NCBI RefSeq assembly: GCF_000717335.1
Contig: NZ_JNYZ01000011.1
Coordinates: 1-64,000 of the forward strand
DNA from: Amycolatopsis jejuensis
Lineage (GTDB): Bacteria > Actinomycetota > Actinomycetes > Mycobacteriales > Pseudonocardiaceae
Reading direction: 5' to 3'
Length of the DNA: 64,000 nt
Shown here: positions 24,761 to 33,001 of the stretch, piece after piece
How the letters are laid out: each line of letters begins with the position of its first letter
Position numbering within the stretch: position 1 is the stretch's first letter
Position numbers and translations under genes: made by a program
The notes under the pieces: model-generated
Databases searched by the model: none
The model's input: the letters and a program-made list of their open reading frames with translations, nothing else
What the model was told of the DNA's origin: nothing

Positions 24761-26287
24761 TCAGCGCGCACCGGAGGAACCGGCCGCGTACTTGTCGCGC
24801 AACACGTTCTTCTGGAGCTTGCCGGTAGCGGTACGGACCAGGCGGTCCACGAAGACCACCCGCTTCGGGCACTTGTACCCGGCCAGATGTGCCCGGCAAT
24901 GCTCGATCAGGTCCGCTTCGGCAGGTGCCGGATCACCCGGCACCACCAGCGCGGTGACGAGTTCCCCCCATTTCTCGTCGGGCGTGCCGATGACCGCGGC
25001 CTCGTGCACCGCAGGGTGCGCGGTGAGCACGTCCTCGACCTCGACCGAAGCCACGTTCTCCCCGCCGGAGATCACGATGTCCTTCTTCCGGTCGGTGATC
25101 ACGAGGTGCCCGTCCGGGTCCACGTGCCCGACGTCGCCGGTGCGGACCCAGGTCGCCGCACCGGATTCGGCGGTCGCCTGCTCGTTGCGCCAGTAGCCGG
25201 TGAGGTTGTGATTCGAGCGAGTCAGCACCTCCCCTGCCGGGCTGATCCGCACCTTCACCCCGAGCGCCGGGACACCGGCCCGGCGCAACCGCTGTGCCCG
25301 CTCGCGCGGAGTCAGCGGATCCCATTCCGCGCGGGTGCGCGTGACGGTAATCAGCGGGGACGTCTCGGTCTGGCCGAAGATCTGGATGAGTTCCCAGCCC
25401 AGCACCGTTTCGACGCGTTCGACGGTGCCGGTGCGCGGCGGTGCACCGGCCACGACCACCCGGACCCGGCCGCGTCCGGGTATTTCGCCCGGCCAAGTCT
25501 CGGCTGCGGCCAGCACCGACTCGACCACGGTGGGGGCCGCGCAGAGGAGCGTGACCCCGTGCTGCTCGATCCGGCGGAGGATCTCGGCACCGTCGACCTG
25601 CCGCAGGACGACGTGCTTCGCACCGGCCGCGGTGACCGCGTAGGGCATACCCCAGCCGTTGACGTGGAACATGGGCAGTGTGTGCAGGTAGACATCGCGG
25701 TCGCTCAGCCCGGTGTGCAGCCCGAACGTGGCCGCGTTGAGCCAGAGGCTCCGGTGGCTGAGCACCACCCCTTTCGGGGCGCCGGTGGTGCCCGACGTGT
25801 AGTTGAGCGTCGCCGGCGCGAGCTCGTCCGCCTCGGCCCATTCGGCGGGTTCCCGGCCGGGCTGCCGGAAATCGTCGTCGGCGCCGAGCACGAACCGGTG
25901 CGGTACACCGGTGTTCTGCACCAGCTCCGCGCACGACGGATCGGTGAACAGCACCTGCGCCCCGCTGTGGTCCAGGATCTGCTCGATTTCCGGCCGGGCG
26001 AGCCGGTAGTTGACCGGGACGAGCACGCGTCCCCATCCGGACACCCCGAAGAATGCGGCGAGCAGCCGGGCCGAATTCTGCGACAGGAAGGCGACCCGCG
26101 CACCCCGTTCGACACCGAGGTCGTCGAGGCGGGCGGCGAGTCCGCGGGCGGCCGCGGCGAAGGCGCCGTAGGTCAGCTCGCCCCAAGGCGGGGCGGGTTG
26201 CACAGGTTCGTCGACCGCAGCGATGCGCGCGGCGAACCCGGCTTCCGCCCGGTCGAGGAAATCCCTGATGTTCAAGGGAACCGGCAC
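24761..26287 (-). CDS. Acyl-CoA synthetase (AMP-forming)
   Basis: A 508-residue ANL-family ligase. AMP-binding motif LNYTSGTTGAPKGVVLSHRSLWLN (about residues 163-186), IFGQTETSPLITV, TGDVGHVDPDGHLVITDRKKDIVISGGENVASVEVE (A8 hinge region), and the C-terminal catalytic lysine in TATGKLQKNVLRDKY. It activates a carboxylic acid to acyl-CoA, likely the acid released by the hydrolase encoded immediately upstream. Substrate not predictable. Confidence 0.9.
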   Translation of the reverse strand: MPVPLNIRDFLDRAEAGFAARIAAVDEPVQPAPPWGELTYGAFAAAARGLAARLDDLGVERGARVAFLSQNSARLLAAFFGVSGWGRVLVPVNYRLARPEIEQILDHSGAQVLFTDPSCAELVQNTGVPHRFVLGADDDFRQPGREPAEWAEADELAPATLNYTSGTTGAPKGVVLSHRSLWLNAATFGLHTGLSDRDVYLHTLPMFHVNGWGMPYAVTAAGAKHVVLRQVDGAEILRRIEQHGVTLLCAAPTVVESVLAAAETWPGEIPGRGRVRVVVAGAPPRTGTVERVETVLGWELIQIFGQTETSPLITVTRTRAEWDPLTPRERAQRLRRAGVPALGVKVRISPAGEVLTRSNHNLTGYWRNEQATAESGAATWVRTGDVGHVDPDGHLVITDRKKDIVISGGENVASVEVEDVLTAHPAVHEAAVIGTPDEKWGELVTALVVPGDPAPAEADLIEHCRAHLAGYKCPKRVVFVDRLVRTATGKLQKNVLRDKYAAGSSGAR

Positions 26288-26300
26288 AGTACGTCCTCCT

Positions 26301-27524
26301 TCAGCGGTTCACCGGCGTGCGGTCTTCGAGCCAGTCGAGCATCCGGGCGAACGCGTAACGCTGGCCGCCGAGATGGCAGTGCGCGTCAGCACCTTCCTCC
26401 TCGGTGAACCGCAGCCACGTCTTGTCCGAAGTGGTCAGTGCGTCGTAGACCTGCTCGGGCTGGCCACGGAAGAACAGGTCCTCGGCGGCCTCGCAGATCA
26501 GCACCGCGCACGACACCCGGGCGGCAATCCCGTCCCGTACGTGGTAATCCAGCGTTTTCGCGGCAAACTCCCGTGGCGTGCTCCCGCCCATCACGAACTG
26601 ACCGTGCTCGAACGCCCAGCGGGCACTCGGGTTGGCCGCCATCGCCGCGGCGATGGCGGCGTCGGTCTCCGGGGCCGATTCGGCCGTCACCGCATGTTCC
26701 ACTGCGGCGCGGTCGCCGTCGACGAATTTCATGGCGAACGCACCGAAGTCGTACACCCCGTCGTTCGCGATCACCGCCTTCAGCCGCGGTTCGAAAGCTG
26801 CCGCGCGGAGGCACAATTCCCCGCCGAGGCTGACCCCGTACAGGCTGACCTTCTCCGGATCGACGTCCTCGCGGGTGAGCGCATGGTCGAGCACCGGACC
26901 GACGACGTTCTCCCAATCCGGCCGGAACAGCAGCCCTTGCGGATGCCGGGTACCGGGCTGTCCGGGACCGTCGAAGCACAGCACGTGGTAACCGCGCTCC
27001 TGTGCTGCGAGCGCGCCGAAGAATCGCAGCTCCTCAGCGGTGCCGTCGAATCCGTTGTGCATCACGACGAGTGGCTGCCGGCCCGGCAGCGGGCTGCGGT
27101 AGAAGTACCCGGGCAGCGTCGTGTCCTCGTACGGGATCGCCACCCGCTCGATCTCCGGCCCGGACAGCTCCACGAACCGGTGGAACGCCTCGATCGACTT
27201 ACCGTAAGCCGAGCTGATCCGCGGATCGTCCGGGGTGCCGTGCAGGAAGAACTCGGCGGTCCGGTAGTAGTTGGACGCACGCAGGTACGTATCGCGCGCG
27301 GTGACGACGTGCCCGCCGCCCTGCGCCTCGACGGCGACCTGCCACAGCCGCTCCGCCGTCGCGGACCACTCGTCGTACCAGCTGTCATAGTCCCCGGCTT
27401 TGATCCGGTCGGCCGTCACCAGCACCTCGCCGAGATCTGCGCCGCCGTACGCGATGTGTCCCAGCGACCGCAACGTCTCGAACCAGAAGTTCTCGTTGTC
27501 GGCGAAGAACAGCTGTTTCACCAC
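26301..27524 (-). CDS. Alpha/beta hydrolase related to C-C bond hydrolases (dihydropseudooxynicotine-hydrolase-like)
   Basis: A 407-residue protein: helical N-terminal cap of about 130 residues (FADNENFWFETLRSLGHIAYGG), then an alpha/beta core with PLVVMHNGFDGTAEELRF (oxyanion), nucleophile YGVSLGGELCLRAA, acid in CEAAEDLFFRGQPEQVY and catalytic His in DAHCHLGGQRYAF. The cap-plus-core layout matches 2,6-dihydropseudooxynicotine hydrolase and FrsA-type enzymes. It starts the second TetR-controlled operon, with two operators just upstream of its ATG. Confidence 0.8.
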   Translation of the reverse strand: MVKQLFFADNENFWFETLRSLGHIAYGGADLGEVLVTADRIKAGDYDSWYDEWSATAERLWQVAVEAQGGGHVVTARDTYLRASNYYRTAEFFLHGTPDDPRISSAYGKSIEAFHRFVELSGPEIERVAIPYEDTTLPGYFYRSPLPGRQPLVVMHNGFDGTAEELRFFGALAAQERGYHVLCFDGPGQPGTRHPQGLLFRPDWENVVGPVLDHALTREDVDPEKVSLYGVSLGGELCLRAAAFEPRLKAVIANDGVYDFGAFAMKFVDGDRAAVEHAVTAESAPETDAAIAAAMAANPSARWAFEHGQFVMGGSTPREFAAKTLDYHVRDGIAARVSCAVLICEAAEDLFFRGQPEQVYDALTTSDKTWLRFTEEEGADAHCHLGGQRYAFARMLDWLEDRTPVNR

Positions 27525-27532
27525 TGCACCCC

Positions 27533-27554
27533 TAATGTAAGTTATCTTGCATTA
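27533..27554. promoter_or_regulatory. TetR operator 3, upstream of hydrolase operon
   Basis: TAATGTAAG, four bases, CTTGCATTA: a nearly perfect 22-bp inverted repeat ending 9 bp from the hydrolase ATG. Same 9-4-9 design as the sites by the TetR gene 5 kb away. Confidence 0.75.
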
Positions 27555-27582
27555 GTGAGCGAGTATGCACGTTGGTGCGATC

Positions 27583-27604
27583 TAATGCAAGGGGTCTTGC
27601 ATCA
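27583..27604. promoter_or_regulatory. TetR operator 4, upstream of hydrolase operon
   Basis: TAATGCAAG, four bases, CTTGCATCA: one mismatch from perfect symmetry, 50 bp from operator 3. The paired spacing mirrors operators 1 and 2 (53 bp). Confidence 0.75.
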
Positions 27605-27765
27605 GGCAGCCTTGTCTGGTCAACCGAGCCAGGTCGGCCTCGCAGCGCTGCCGTCGACTGCTACAACCTGAACCCTGACCTGGCAACCTCCGCTCTGCGT
27701 GGCGATGAGAGGCACCACCGCTCCGATGGCCTCCCCACCGATGGAGGTCCTTAGCTTGGGCCAAC

Positions 27766-28356
27766 TCAAGTGCGCGCCGGGTCCCCGGCAGGTGCTGTGT
27801 CCCTCGTATAGCGATCCTTGAGCTCACCCGAACCGACTGGCTTGTGGGTGTCGGTGAGGCAGTGTGGGTGAACCCATTCTGCGGCAAGGCGTTCGGTGAA
27901 GGCGGGGCGCCATCGGTCGTGCCAGTATTGGGCGTCCCGGGCGTTGGCGTGGCGGCCGAGGTGGGCGGCGCGCCAGGTGTAGGTGAGTGTGGCGAGTTCG
28001 GCGAGCAGGCCGGGGTGGTTGAGCCAGCAGTCGGGGATGGCGACGGCGTGGCTTCCGGTGCGTCCGACGTAGACCTGGTTGTAGTACTGGACGAAGCAAG
28101 CGATGGTGAATAGCGGCGTCTCGCCTTGATACTCGGGGTCTTCCGCGGCGGGTGGGGGTGGGAAGGTGAGCCAGGGGGCGAGGTGCTGGGGGTTCGATGC
28201 GTCGTCGGCTTCGAGTGCGAGCAGGCGTTCGTGGAGGTGTTCGAGGCGGGCGGTGTGGGCTTGGGCCGCGGACCAGAGCCGTTCGACCATCGCGGCGATT
28301 TCTGCGTTGGTGCGTGCCGGGTCCTCAGGGATCGGGATGTCGTCGTCGTCGGTCAC
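27766..28356 (-). CDS. DUF4913-type protein
   Basis: A 196-residue protein from GTG 28356 (GTGA overlap with the coupling-protein stop). The N-terminal 60 residues are acidic with a helical segment (AALVERLWSAAQAHTARLEHL-like), followed by a DUF4913 pattern: TPLFTIACFVQYYNQVYV, WLNHPGLLAELATLTYTWRAAHL and YWHDRWRPAFTERLAAEW. DUF4913 proteins occur on actinobacterial conjugative elements and phages beside conjugation genes; the role is not established. Confidence 0.75.
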   Translation of the reverse strand: MTDDDDIPIPEDPARTNAEIAAMVERLWSAAQAHTARLEHLHERLLALEADDASNPQHLAPWLTFPPPPAAEDPEYQGETPLFTIACFVQYYNQVYVGRTGSHAVAIPDCWLNHPGLLAELATLTYTWRAAHLGRHANARDAQYWHDRWRPAFTERLAAEWVHPHCLTDTHKPVGSGELKDRYTRDTAPAGDPART

Positions 28357-30185
28357 GTCGGGTCCGTGATGCGGTCGAGTGCGGCCTGAGCGTTGCCGGT
28401 GCGGATGGTGGTGACGTCGGCGTCGAGGCAGGGCCAGTCGGGGCGGTGGGTGATGTCGATGGTGCGGGCGAGGATGGGTTTGAGGTTGCCGTGCAGGAGG
28501 AGGACTCGGTTGCGGTCCAGGGTGCGGATGTCGCCGGGGCGGTAGGTCGGGGTGTCTTCGCTGCCGATGGAGCCGCGGCCGGTGCTGAGCAGGCCGTCGG
28601 CGTGGTGCTGGTAGGTGCGGCGGCGGTGTTGCCCGCTGATGGTGGACAGCCATTCCAGGGTGTGGTCGTCTTTGATGCCGGGGAAGATCGACAGGGTCAA
28701 CGTGTTGTCGATCAGGGTTTTGCGGCCATGTTCACCGTAGAGTTCGTCGAGCTGGCCGCGGGATTGGGCGGACCAGTGGATGGGGCCGCCGCGGCCGGCG
28801 ATGTCGGAGATGAACCCGGGCAGCCGCGGGACGGGTGTGCCTTCGTAGAGTTCGTCGAGGATCGTGGTCACCGGGGGCGTGTTGCGGCGATATTCCTGCC
28901 GTAGTGCGCGGTCTTGGACGCGGCTGAGGAATTCTTCGGCGAACGCGCTGAGCACAGGGCGGGCTTGGGGTGCTTGGTGCTGGCCGGCGATGACGAACAC
29001 GCTGCCGCCGGTGTCGAGGACGGTGTCGATGTCGAACGGGTCCTCTGTGGCAGGGGTGCAGAGGGCGCGGATGTCGGGGTTCATGAACGCTTCGAGGGCG
29101 CGGCGGACACTCATCCAGACGGCGTCGGCGGTTTCGGCGACCATCCCGGTTTCCGTGCGCAGGTTGTAGGCCAGGTGCGGGTAGTCGCGTTGCAGGAGGT
29201 CGGCGGGTTCCTGGTCGGCGGGTTTGGTGAGGGCCCAGGTGATGATGTCGTCGATGCCGCGGTGATATCTGGCGGCGGCGAGGAGGTAGGCCTGCAGGAC
29301 GATGCGGGCGCGGCCGCGGAAGACTTTGTCGTTGCCGCCGACCTCGTCCATGCCGAGCACGGAGGTTTCGATCAGGGTTTCGGCGCGGCGGAGCGCGACG
29401 GCGGGGTCGTTGCAGCCGGCGATGGGGTTCCAGCGGACGTGGCGGGGCCAGGTGACGGTGCCGGTCATGTCCAGCAGCCACGCCACCCCGCCACGGGCGC
29501 GGCGGGAGCGGGCGAGCAGGCACCATTCGGCGAGGTCGTCCTTGGTGGTGGACACGAATAAGGCGCCGGGTGCGTCGAGTGCTTTGTGGACAAGGTCGGT
29601 GCGGGATTTCCCGGACCGGGTCGGGGCGATCGTGCCGGTCGGCGTTTCGAGGGAGACGACGAGCTTTTCTTTGTGGGGTCCGCGCGGGAGGGGTGCGGAG
29701 ATCTGGGTGATCGGCGCGTGGCGGCGTTGGGCGGGGGTGAGGTCGGGGCGGGTCCAGGCGGCGGTGCGCCGTGCCGCGGCTGGGGTGAGGGTGCGGCGGA
29801 CCTGGCGGCGGGTGGCGTGGCCGGGGCCGTGGGGGGCGAGGCGGCGCCAGGTGGGGATGGAGACGCCGACGGTCAGGCTCGCGAGGACCATGACGACCGC
29901 GGTGGTGTAGGCGTAGAAGGCCAGTTCCCGGCCGGAGACGCCGTGTGCCCATGGGTCGGCGAGGCCGTGGGCGGGGTGGCCGGGGTCGGTGACGACCTGC
30001 ACAGCCAGCCGGAGAATCCCGGGTGCCGGTGGCCAGGCCCAGACCCCGGTGGCGAACCCGGTGGTCAGGGTCGCGGCTGCCGTGAACGCCACGACGATGG
30101 CACAGACAACACCACCCGCGGCGACCAGCAATGCTCCGAGCATGACGTCTCGATCGACGCCGGGTTCGGTGCGGTGACGAGACAC
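28353..30185 (-). CDS. Type IV coupling protein (TraG/VirD4-like ATPase)
   Basis: A 610-residue membrane ATPase. Two hydrophobic segments lie near the N-terminus (MLGALLVAAGGVVCAIVVAF and FYAYTTAVVMVLASLTVGV). Walker A is APTRSGKS (residues 187-194), Walker B is in PPVTTILDELYEGTPV, and a late SQSRGQLDEL-like motif completes the fold. It should deliver substrate DNA-protein complexes to the secretion channel at the membrane. GTG 30185 was chosen because GGGAGG lies 9 nt before it; an in-frame TTG at 30206 is poorer. It is coupled to the DUF4913 gene. Confidence 0.85.
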   Translation of the reverse strand: MSRHRTEPGVDRDVMLGALLVAAGGVVCAIVVAFTAAATLTTGFATGVWAWPPAPGILRLAVQVVTDPGHPAHGLADPWAHGVSGRELAFYAYTTAVVMVLASLTVGVSIPTWRRLAPHGPGHATRRQVRRTLTPAAARRTAAWTRPDLTPAQRRHAPITQISAPLPRGPHKEKLVVSLETPTGTIAPTRSGKSRTDLVHKALDAPGALFVSTTKDDLAEWCLLARSRRARGGVAWLLDMTGTVTWPRHVRWNPIAGCNDPAVALRRAETLIETSVLGMDEVGGNDKVFRGRARIVLQAYLLAAARYHRGIDDIITWALTKPADQEPADLLQRDYPHLAYNLRTETGMVAETADAVWMSVRRALEAFMNPDIRALCTPATEDPFDIDTVLDTGGSVFVIAGQHQAPQARPVLSAFAEEFLSRVQDRALRQEYRRNTPPVTTILDELYEGTPVPRLPGFISDIAGRGGPIHWSAQSRGQLDELYGEHGRKTLIDNTLTLSIFPGIKDDHTLEWLSTISGQHRRRTYQHHADGLLSTGRGSIGSEDTPTYRPGDIRTLDRNRVLLLHGNLKPILARTIDITHRPDWPCLDADVTTIRTGNAQAALDRITDPT

Positions 30186-30228
30186 AGCAGTACCCCTCCC
30201 AGACAAGGAGGGGCCGGGCAGTTGGGCA

Positions 30229-31044
30229 TCAGCGTGGGCTCCCTCCTGGTGGTGGGGAGGGATTCGTGATCCGGCGGATCGCGACGATCCGGGAGGACCA
30301 GTCGGTGAGCCGTTCGACGATTACGCCGTGGTGCTCGTCGTAGGCGTCGACGATCAGCCCGGCACCGACATACATCCCGACATGGCGAGGATTCGTGGCG
30401 GTGCCGAGCGATCCGGGGATGAACAGCAGATCGCCCGGCTGCAGCTGCGATTGGTCGGGGACGGCGTGCCCGGCATGGACCTGGCCCAGAGTGGAGGCGG
30501 GAATGCCGATCCCAGCGGCGGCCCAGGAAGCGAGCATCAACCCGGAGCAGTCGAACACGTCCGGCCCCTTCCCTCCCCACACGTACCGTTTTCCCAGCTG
30601 TGCCACCGCGTACCCGACTGCCGCTTTCTGCTGCGGGTCGGCGGGCAGCGTGAATCCGTCCGGCATCCGGCCGTCGCCGGGTGGCAGGGGGACATCGGAT
30701 GCGCCCTCGTCGCGGCATCCGGTCGATGCGGGTGTGGGGTTGTCCGGGCCGATCCAGAGGGTGGTGACGATCTGGGTGGCTTCGGGTTCGCGGGGTCCGT
30801 AGCGGCCGGGGAACCCGCTGTGCTGCACGGCTTGTTCGGCCTGCCCGGGTGGCAGGGTGTCCCAGCCGGGGATGGCGATCAGGTGGTCGAGGAAGGTGTT
30901 GGTGGCGTGGACGGGGTTCAGGATGTCCGCGGGGCTGCCCCAGCCTTGGGATGGTCGTTGCTGGAACACGCCGAGGGAGTCGCGGTCGCCGTGGTCGAGG
31001 TTGCGCAGCCCGGATTCGACCAGGCCGGTCGCGATCGCGATCAC
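30229..31044 (-). CDS. NlpC/P60 cell-wall hydrolase, body of a frameshifted gene
   Basis: A 271-residue frame with two domains. The N-terminal part is lysozyme-like (GLVESGLRNLDHGDRDSLGVFQQRPSQGWGSPADI), and the C-terminal part is NlpC/P60 with the cysteine nucleophile in FDCSGLMLASWAAAGI and HVGMYVGAGLIVDAY for the histidine. It should open peptidoglycan for the conjugation channel. The natural N-terminus (membrane anchor) lies in another frame immediately upstream, shifted by one base in a C-run near 31192-31194; see the separate entry. Confidence 0.75.
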   Translation of the reverse strand: MIAIATGLVESGLRNLDHGDRDSLGVFQQRPSQGWGSPADILNPVHATNTFLDHLIAIPGWDTLPPGQAEQAVQHSGFPGRYGPREPEATQIVTTLWIGPDNPTPASTGCRDEGASDVPLPPGDGRMPDGFTLPADPQQKAAVGYAVAQLGKRYVWGGKGPDVFDCSGLMLASWAAAGIGIPASTLGQVHAGHAVPDQSQLQPGDLLFIPGSLGTATNPRHVGMYVGAGLIVDAYDEHHGVIVERLTDWSSRIVAIRRITNPSPPPGGSPR

Positions 31045-31295
31045 CGCCGCCCGCCGCGGTAACCGGCGTTCCTGGACGACGCCGATGATGGTGCGGGCGA
31101 TGTCGGTCGCGTCCGCATCCAGCGTGTCGTGGACGATGCGTCCGGTTCCGTCCGCGGGTGTGCCGCAGCTGGTGAGCGCGACCGCGGTGCCGGGTTGTGC
31201 CCGGCGATGATCGCGGCTCCGGCCAGCAGGCCGCCGAGCACCATCACCGCGACGATCACCACGATCGTCGAGGTTGTCGTGCTGGCGCGGCTCAT
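31041..31295 (-). pseudogene. N-terminal membrane anchor of the NlpC/P60 gene, out of frame
   Basis: From ATG 31295: MSRASTTTSTIVVIVAVMVLGGLLAGAAIIAGHN, a one-helix anchor, after which the frame turns to low-complexity Arg/Ser/Pro. In the neighbouring frame the expected continuation (GTAVALTSCGTPADGTGRIV...DATDIARTIIGVVQERRLPRRA) leads straight into the NlpC/P60 body. Adding one base in the C-run at 31192-31194 joins the two. This could be a real mutation or a sequencing slip. Confidence 0.6.
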
Positions 31296-31320
31296 CGGCG
31301 CCGCCGCGGCGCGGGCATGG

Positions 31321-31482
31321 TCAGTATCCCAGGCCCTCGCCGAGCTGGTCGTCCTCGCGGAGGAGGTCCTCGTCGATCTGGCGTTCTTCCTCCGCGAGGC
31401 GGGCGCTTTCCGCGGCGCGTGCGGACTCGCTGCGGAGGTAGTCCAGTTCCGTGCTCCAGGTTCCGTCAATGGGGTCGGTCAT
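31321..31482 (-). CDS. 53-residue acidic coiled-coil-like protein in the conjugation operon
   Basis: From ATG 31482, with GGAAAGGA upstream. The sequence is highly charged (LDYLRSESARAAESARLAEEERQIDEDLLREDDQLGEGLGY), almost all helix-forming residues, with heptad-like spacing. The start overlaps the end of the VirB4 gene. It may be a small assembly or stability factor; no family recognised. Confidence 0.55.
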   Translation of the reverse strand: MTDPIDGTWSTELDYLRSESARAAESARLAEEERQIDEDLLREDDQLGEGLGY

Positions 31483-33001
31483 CGCGTGTTCCTTTCCTGA
31501 TACGGGGTGGTCGGAGTTGGGCGTTGGTGTCGAAGAGGCGTTTTTCGAAGCTGGACAACACGGTCTGCACCAAGTGCGCCGGGTGGTTCTCGGTTTTCCA
31601 GAGCGCCCGCCCGCGGCGTTCATTCACCGATCCGGTCAGCCGCTGCTGTTCCGGCCGGGTGAGGGCGAGCGCGTCGGCGAGGTCGTCGGCGACCCGGGTC
31701 GACTGTCCGAACAGGACTCTGGTCGAGCACAATGCGATGAGGTCTTTCGCGATCGCGGCGGCCTGGGACCCGGATGCGCCGACCGACAACAGGTCGGACA
31801 GCTTGTGCAGCACCAGAATCTGGATGGTTTGCTCAAGACGCGACAGCCGCAGTTCGGCGTCGATCGTGGCGACCGCGCGGGGCCCGAGCCGCAGCTGACG
31901 CCAGGACTCGTCGCGCACGACGATGCGGATGTCGCCGTCGCTGCGCAGGTCGGTGGCCAGTGACGACCAGGCGCCGAGGCAGGTCAGCGCGACCGCGACG
32001 GCAGTGTCACCGCGGGAACGCAACCGGGACAAGTCCATGCTCTGCACCGGAGCGTGCCAGTCGATGTCGACGGTGGTGGGTCCGTCGAACAGGCCGGCGA
32101 GGGCTCCGGAGATGAGGTTGGCCAGGGCGTCGGTGACCGGGCGCAGCTGGTCGAGGAAGTCGTGGCGCCCGGCGTAGCGCAGGTCGTGCCACAGCTGCGG
32201 GTCGGGGTTGGCGAGTTCGTGGTGGACGTGCGGGATGGTGATGGGCCGGAGCCGGGTGTTGGCGTCGGTGGCGCCGACGAGGCGGTGCAGGACGGCGGCG
32301 AGGGCGGCTTCGTCGGTGACGGTCGGGGGGTGACCTTGGGATTCGGTCAGCGCGGTCAGCAGCTGGACCCAGCGGCCCAGCACGCTGGTGAGTTCGTCGC
32401 GTTGCCGTTGCGGGGTCCAGGTGTCCCAGCGGGTGGTGAGTGGTCCGAGGTCGAGGGCGTTGATCCGGGCGTGGTTGCCGGCGCCGAGTTCGATCGGGGT
32501 GGCGCCCAGGGCGCGGACGACGGGGGTGTATTCGCCTTTGACGTCGCCGCTGATCAGGGTACGGACGCCGAAGTTGAGCATCCTCAGCACGAACGCGACG
32601 ACGGTCGAGGATTTCCCGCGGCCGGGTTCGCCGAACAGGGCGATGTTGGGGTTGGTCGCCAGCCCGCTGCGCAGGACCCATTCGATGGGGTGGCAGTAGA
32701 ACGCGCCGCCGGAGAGGACGTCGTAGCCGATGCGGGCACCGACCGCGGGCATCGGGCTGGCCACCAGCAACGGGAAGAGCCCGCCGATGTCGTGGGTGCT
32801 TGCGTGATACACCGGCAGCGGCGCGAGCACCGGTGACCAGCCGTGCCCGGCACGGGCGTGTCCACGCAGCGGCGCGACGGCGCGGTTGATCCGCTCCTGC
32901 GCGTGCCCGGCCGGCAACGGTGGGGTGGGAGCGGGGGTGGGGGTGTGGCCGAAGGTCGCCAGGAGGTCGGCGGCGGTGCGTTCCGGGACGCGGGCGGGCA
33001 T
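31466..33001 (-). CDS. VirB4-like conjugation ATPase
   Basis: A 511-residue ATPase starting at ATG 33001 (TGATG overlap with the SCO6880 gene). Walker A is FGEPGRGKSSTVVAF and Walker B IRIVVRDESWRQL. The N-terminal 110 residues have a Pro-rich linker and PVYHASTHDIGGLFPLLVASPMPAVGARIGYDVLSGGAFYCHPIEWVLR. It is the energising subunit expected in FATA/actinobacterial type IV systems. Pairing with the SCO6880-like gene and a downstream NlpC/P60 gene is typical of this class. Confidence 0.8.
   Translation of the reverse strand: MPARVPERTAADLLATFGHTPTPAPTPPLPAGHAQERINRAVAPLRGHARAGHGWSPVLAPLPVYHASTHDIGGLFPLLVASPMPAVGARIGYDVLSGGAFYCHPIEWVLRSGLATNPNIALFGEPGRGKSSTVVAFVLRMLNFGVRTLISGDVKGEYTPVVRALGATPIELGAGNHARINALDLGPLTTRWDTWTPQRQRDELTSVLGRWVQLLTALTESQGHPPTVTDEAALAAVLHRLVGATDANTRLRPITIPHVHHELANPDPQLWHDLRYAGRHDFLDQLRPVTDALANLISGALAGLFDGPTTVDIDWHAPVQSMDLSRLRSRGDTAVAVALTCLGAWSSLATDLRSDGDIRIVVRDESWRQLRLGPRAVATIDAELRLSRLEQTIQILVLHKLSDLLSVGASGSQAAAIAKDLIALCSTRVLFGQSTRVADDLADALALTRPEQQRLTGSVNERRGRALWKTENHPAHLVQTVLSSFEKRLFDTNAQLRPPRIRKGTRDDRPH

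Noticed and set aside
27605..27765. Left attachment site copy of the tRNA 3' end
   Set aside because: No stretch in this gap resembles the tRNA T-arm/acceptor sequence found at 47781-47815.
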